From contig JAFMSR010000019.1 of assembly GCA_022818135.1 (NCBI GenBank), positions 29,084,993-29,148,992 on the forward strand: DNA of 64,000 nt, given 5' to 3'. A program made the translations under genes and the position numbers. The DNA is from Saxidomus purpurata. Taxonomy: Eukaryota; Mollusca; Bivalvia; Venerida; Veneridae. Below, piece after piece: positions 61,701 through 64,000 of the stretch. The stretch's first letter is position 1, and each line of letters begins with the position of its first letter. Under the pieces are notes generated by a model, which worked only from the letters and a program-made list of their open reading frames with translations, did no database searches and had not been told where the DNA came from.

Positions 61701-63302
61701 TAAGCAAATAGAAAAACGCCTTATTTCATGTGGGTTTCTTTTTCGTTTACGTCCACTTAAACTGTACCCTTACACCAACAGAGTTTAATTCACACTTTAG
61801 TGATCCGTGCCTGACCTTGATATTACAATGTACATGTATCTTCTGAAATCAAATACTCTTCGTTTTTACATTTCCCAAAAAAATGTCGAACTGGCGAAAT
61901 TGGTCGTTATTTGTGCAAAAACACCCCTAACGTTGCGTTTGTAATAGTTTATGTGCTACTTCAAGCATACATCTTTGCAATTGAAGCTGCTAAAAGGAAA
62001 ATATGTTAGAAGATATACCTCTATTAAGATAGTGTTTTTATAACAAAATAAGGTATGACCGAATTGCGTAAATAATCGTTCCGCAAAATTTGAGCTAGTT
62101 ATACATTTGTAACAACATTTTTGAAGAACAGCGACAATACGTTCTATATGTATCTGGAAACACTCTATAGGTCTTTCTTAAAAGCGATGGCTGAAGAACC
62201 AAAAACTATCTACATACACCGTTTATTCTAGAAAAGCATAAAGACATAAGAGACATTGGTGAAGAAGTTATGATAGTCGATGCTGTCATAAAAAACCTCA
62301 CAGATGGTGAAAGTGTGATGGATGTCAAAGTAGAAATGAAGACATGTTACGGGGATTTGTTTTACAGATTTCCATGGACTTACAATGATGTTAATCTGAG
62401 ACGGAATACATACATTTGCTTCGGTAAGACAAACAAGTAAGACTGGCGGTAAGACAAGGTGAAAGGAGAATAATGCAAAATGTACACGGCCGAGCCAGAC
62501 CAAGATGTGATAGTCGGGATAACAGGAGTATAATGGCACTGGGGCTTTAGGCCGAATTCCCGATTGCAACTGACGGCCATAGACCGGCCATGCTGAACGT
62601 TTGAACATGTTATACATACGTGCCTTATATTTTCATATACTATATATATTTGATACGGTGGTCAGTACATGTACAATGTACTAATGTTACTAAAAGTTAG
62701 AAAATTAAAGCAATATGCATACCAAGTTATTGATGGTAATGATTCAAAGTTGGTGTGTTTTTCCTCACTTTACGGCCATTCTCTGAAATGTTATAGTTCC
62801 TAGTGTTGATGATTTGTTGTTCTTTTGACAAACTCGTATGGATCTAGAACACTAAGTTTTCAATTTCTACGTTATATCACTTTGTCTTACTTTAATGTTC
62901 CAATTTTGATATTGATTAAAGTATTTTCTCCGAAACGGCCATTTAAACCAACTGATGGTGTCCTTAATAGCCGTTGACGTCTTGAGTCTCTTTTATGTAG
63001 GCTGATAATCTGAAGGTCAATTGTTTTATACTGACAAGGCAATCTAGGTAATCACCAAACTGATGTATAAATTTGTTTCTGTAAATAGTTACGTATTATA
63101 GAGTAATATATCCATATTGTGTTTATTTGTATCAATGTGTGGAAACCAAATGAAGTTTTATCCACATAGGCACTTTGAAATGAAATCTATGAAAATAATA
63201 AAACTAGAAAGAGGCTCTTTTGTTTTGCTGTGGTGTGTAAAATGTCAGGATTATAACTTGAAAGACTTATTTTTCTCTTTACAGACAAAAAATATGAAGA
63301 TT
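49648..63302 (+). CDS. Gene B: 5' part of tandem VWDE-like paralogue (partial)
   Basis: Exons 49648-49723, 61303-61503, 62232-62423 and 63285-63302 (487 nt, 162 codons plus one base), all phase 1. The gene continues past the right edge, so no vWD or EGF part is visible. Exon lengths are 76, 201, 192 and 18, against 76, 210, 186 and 18 in gene A. The encoded order is the same: signal peptide, D8C-like domain in two exons, six-residue linker. The first intron is 11.6 kb and full of repeats. Linking 49648 to 61303 is inferred from phase, length and orientation, not from direct evidence. The role is presumably as for gene A. Confidence 0.8.
51108..51170 (+). repeat. Dispersed ~60-bp repeat, copy in gene B intron 1
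   Basis: Near-identical to 26120-26180, differing at about two positions over the shared core. Confidence 0.85.
51940..53790 (+). repeat. Long dispersed repeat, copy 3
   Basis: The most extended copy. Left blocks (51960-52160, 52430-52460) match 43210-43510 and right blocks (53025-53780) match 40705-41330 and 43725-44340. The 52200-52430 segment has no counterpart in copy 2. Non-coding; no terminal repeats identified. Confidence 0.75.
54460..54669 (+). repeat. Interspersed 'acttggtagag' repeat, copy 2
   Basis: 'aatttggtagaagaccactagacaatgatg' split over 54497-54526, followed by 'cctatatcagtctatgaagtc'. It matches 44660-44900. It abuts the decayed retrotransposon on its right. Confidence 0.7.
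54670..56775 (-). pseudogene. Decayed non-LTR retrotransposon (reverse transcriptase)
   Basis: Minus-strand translation, broken by stops and frameshifts, shows non-LTR reverse transcriptase landmarks in the right order. First 'LLQNLKVNKAAGRD' and 'HIVLKELRHEI' (55220-55516), then 'PANFRPISLTCILCKVLEH' (about 55145-55210), a remnant of the D-FSKAFD block ('DLVLLVKPSTK', ~54980), and 'GPQGFCLGT..LPLYIYNIPD' (54670-54867) for the PQG..LGP..F..YINDLP motif. The YADD-type catalytic motif is not intact. Upstream (55524-56775) several broken frames probably represent the endonuclease and linker. CR1/Jockey-like superfamily by motif style. Inactive, within intron 1 of gene B. Confidence 0.82.
57084..57656 (-). 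pseudogene. Broken acidic reading frame with two in-frame stops
   Basis: From an ATG at 57656 the minus strand reads 191 codons in one frame with only two stops. The N-terminal part is strikingly acidic and Ser/Thr-rich ('TDDDFDEVDLP', 'VSKEDDSD', 'TDDVSDTESEAVQEHLPGSE'), then becomes basic/aromatic. The composition looks like real former coding sequence. Acidic N-termini of this kind occur in some transposases (piggyBac-like) and nuclear proteins, but nothing here fixes the family. No splice sites assigned. Confidence 0.45.
58165..58292. repeat. Imperfect inverted repeat around 'atattggccttgtt'
   Basis: Left arm 58172-58212 and right arm 58242-58287 pair over about 38 bases, sharing 'tattggccttgtt' and 'aaggccaatat'. 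A GC-richer 30-base loop lies between ('gaggttggtcgtattagccc'). Related words ('atattggccctgttttctcg') recur at 58512-58560, so a hairpin-forming element family is likely. Confidence 0.75.
58600..61280. other. Distal part of gene B intron 1, nothing recognised
   Basis: AT-rich and free of recognisable exons or repeats. A minus-strand 66-codon open frame at 60342-60542 has no support. Confidence 0.5.
61303..61503 (+). CDS. Gene B exon 2: D8C-like domain, N-terminal half
   Basis: Acceptor cttcttttccag|AAGGAC, donor TTATCAG|gtaaaa, 67 codons, phase 1. 'QLCGDGGF', 'SWYNMSFWGG' and 'IPWKDDLNDTCETY', ending 'YFLALS'. This matches gene A exon 2 motif for motif. Confidence 0.92.
62232..62423 (+). 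CDS. Gene B exon 3: D8C-like domain, C-terminal half
   Basis: Acceptor tttattctag|AAAAGC, donor TTCG|gtaaga, 64 codons, phase 1. 'VEMKTCYGDLFYRFPW' parallels 'VDIRKCDEDVLYRFQD' of gene A, and both exons finish in 'YICF'. It lacks counterparts of gene A Cys114 and Cys122, so one disulfide of that domain is probably absent. Confidence 0.92.
63285..63302 (+). CDS. Gene B exon 4: 18-nt microexon
   Basis: Acceptor ctctttacag, donor gtaagt, 18 nt, phase 1. Encodes DKKYED, against DRIYND in gene A. Its first base completes the codon begun in exon 3. Confidence 0.85.
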
Positions 63303-63371
63303 GTAAGTGCTTTTTTTCTACATTATCTCTCTAGTTACTACTAGTTTATATTACTTTGCTTTAATATGATT

Positions 63372-63605
63372 TAAAAGAAAGCTTCCATGGCTTAATGATT
63401 CGCACATTAGATGCACGGGAGAGAGTGAGAAAGGAAGCGAGTGTTTCGTCGCTGCTACCCATATACAGCTTGGTAGACTGAGGCACGTGTTGTATCAGTG
63501 TCTTTGCCCACGGACACGCTTCGTGCTCGGATTCGAATCCAGTACCTCTCAATCCGGAGCCGAACGCACTAGAGTGGGCTATAGCCCCGGGATATTTTAT
63601 ATATT
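63372..63605 (-). mobile_element. tRNA-derived SINE in gene B intron 4
   Basis: On the minus strand, 'CTATAGCCCACTCTAGTGCG' (A-box region) and 'GGATTCGAATCC' (B box, 63529-63540) have tRNA spacing. The body 'GTGGGCAAAGACACTGATAC' then 'CCTCAGTCTACCAAGCTGTA' resembles a central segment shared by many metazoan SINEs, as I recall it. It is the best-preserved SINE in the window, about 230 bp. Confidence 0.82.
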
Positions 63606-64000
63606 TATCCGACAAATAAGGAAATATTACGGTGACTCATCTTTTGCATAATGACAAACATTCATAACTGCCAGGAATCTTTCACACTACATTTCAGCCT
63701 ACGCCATCTTTACTATCTTTCTATTTGTTTGCAACTATGTTGGTATATAACAGCCTGTAGATTTTTCGAATATCTAATTTTTATATATATTTATATATAA
63801 TTATAAGTGTTCATATTGTTAACCCATTCCAAACCAGTCTTTAGAGATTTCACACAATGTAATACGATATCCTTCATACGATTGCCACTATTTCCTCTGT
63901 CAATAGTATTATATATGAACAGCATGCAATTCATCTGACCATGTTTATACCACTGGAATGGTGAATGAGGATATGCTAGCACTGGATCAATATGGCTTTC

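Overview
This is AT-rich, repeat-laden, intron-rich animal DNA. The evidence points to a bivalve mollusc, probably a heterodont. Small exons of 18-390 nt with canonical splice sites are spread over tens of kilobases. Several repeat types match what I recall from bivalve genomes: tRNA-derived SINEs, 'ggtcaaggtcacaggggct' arrays and CGTACGG-rich TIR elements. Species cannot be named from the sequence alone.

The main content is one complete multi-exon gene on the + strand at 9931-34232 (gene A). I reconstruct 23 exons and 3,807 nt of CDS, giving 1,268 aa. Every intron phase matches and there is no internal stop. The order is: signal peptide, two D8C-like cysteine domains, a beta-rich linker, a von Willebrand factor type D domain, a basic linker with two furin-type sites, one six-cysteine EGF domain, a second extracellular region, a transmembrane helix, and a 137-residue tail whose three distal tyrosines all sit in YxN motifs. 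It is best described as a membrane-anchored relative of VWDE (von Willebrand factor D and EGF domain-containing protein).

The 5' part of a tandem paralogue (gene B) follows in the same orientation, with exons at 49648, 61303, 62232 and 63285. It runs off the right edge. It repeats gene A's first four exons in the same phases, including an identical 76-nt signal exon and an identical 18-nt microexon.

Region by region: 1-345 is a 31-bp minisatellite beside a likely minus-strand coiled-coil (TRIM-like) exon at 353-617. 618-4180 holds no supportable gene. 4183-7490 is a 41-bp minisatellite followed by about 2 kb of a decayed shorter-period array. 8844-9060 is a GA microsatellite and a SINE remnant. 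9931-34993 is gene A, whose introns carry a TIR element, a ~140-bp tandem array, a perfect 44-bp palindrome, a SINE and an 86-bp duplicated exon-like unit. 35.0-49.6 kb is intergenic, with an 18-bp minisatellite, three SINEs, copies of a long dispersed repeat, a hairpin element and a TA microsatellite. 49.6 kb to the end is gene B, whose 11.6-kb first intron contains a decayed non-LTR retrotransposon (minus strand), a broken acidic reading frame (minus strand), more dispersed repeats and another hairpin.

The two genes look like products of a local duplication. Nothing indicates an operon, CRISPR array or prokaryotic system.
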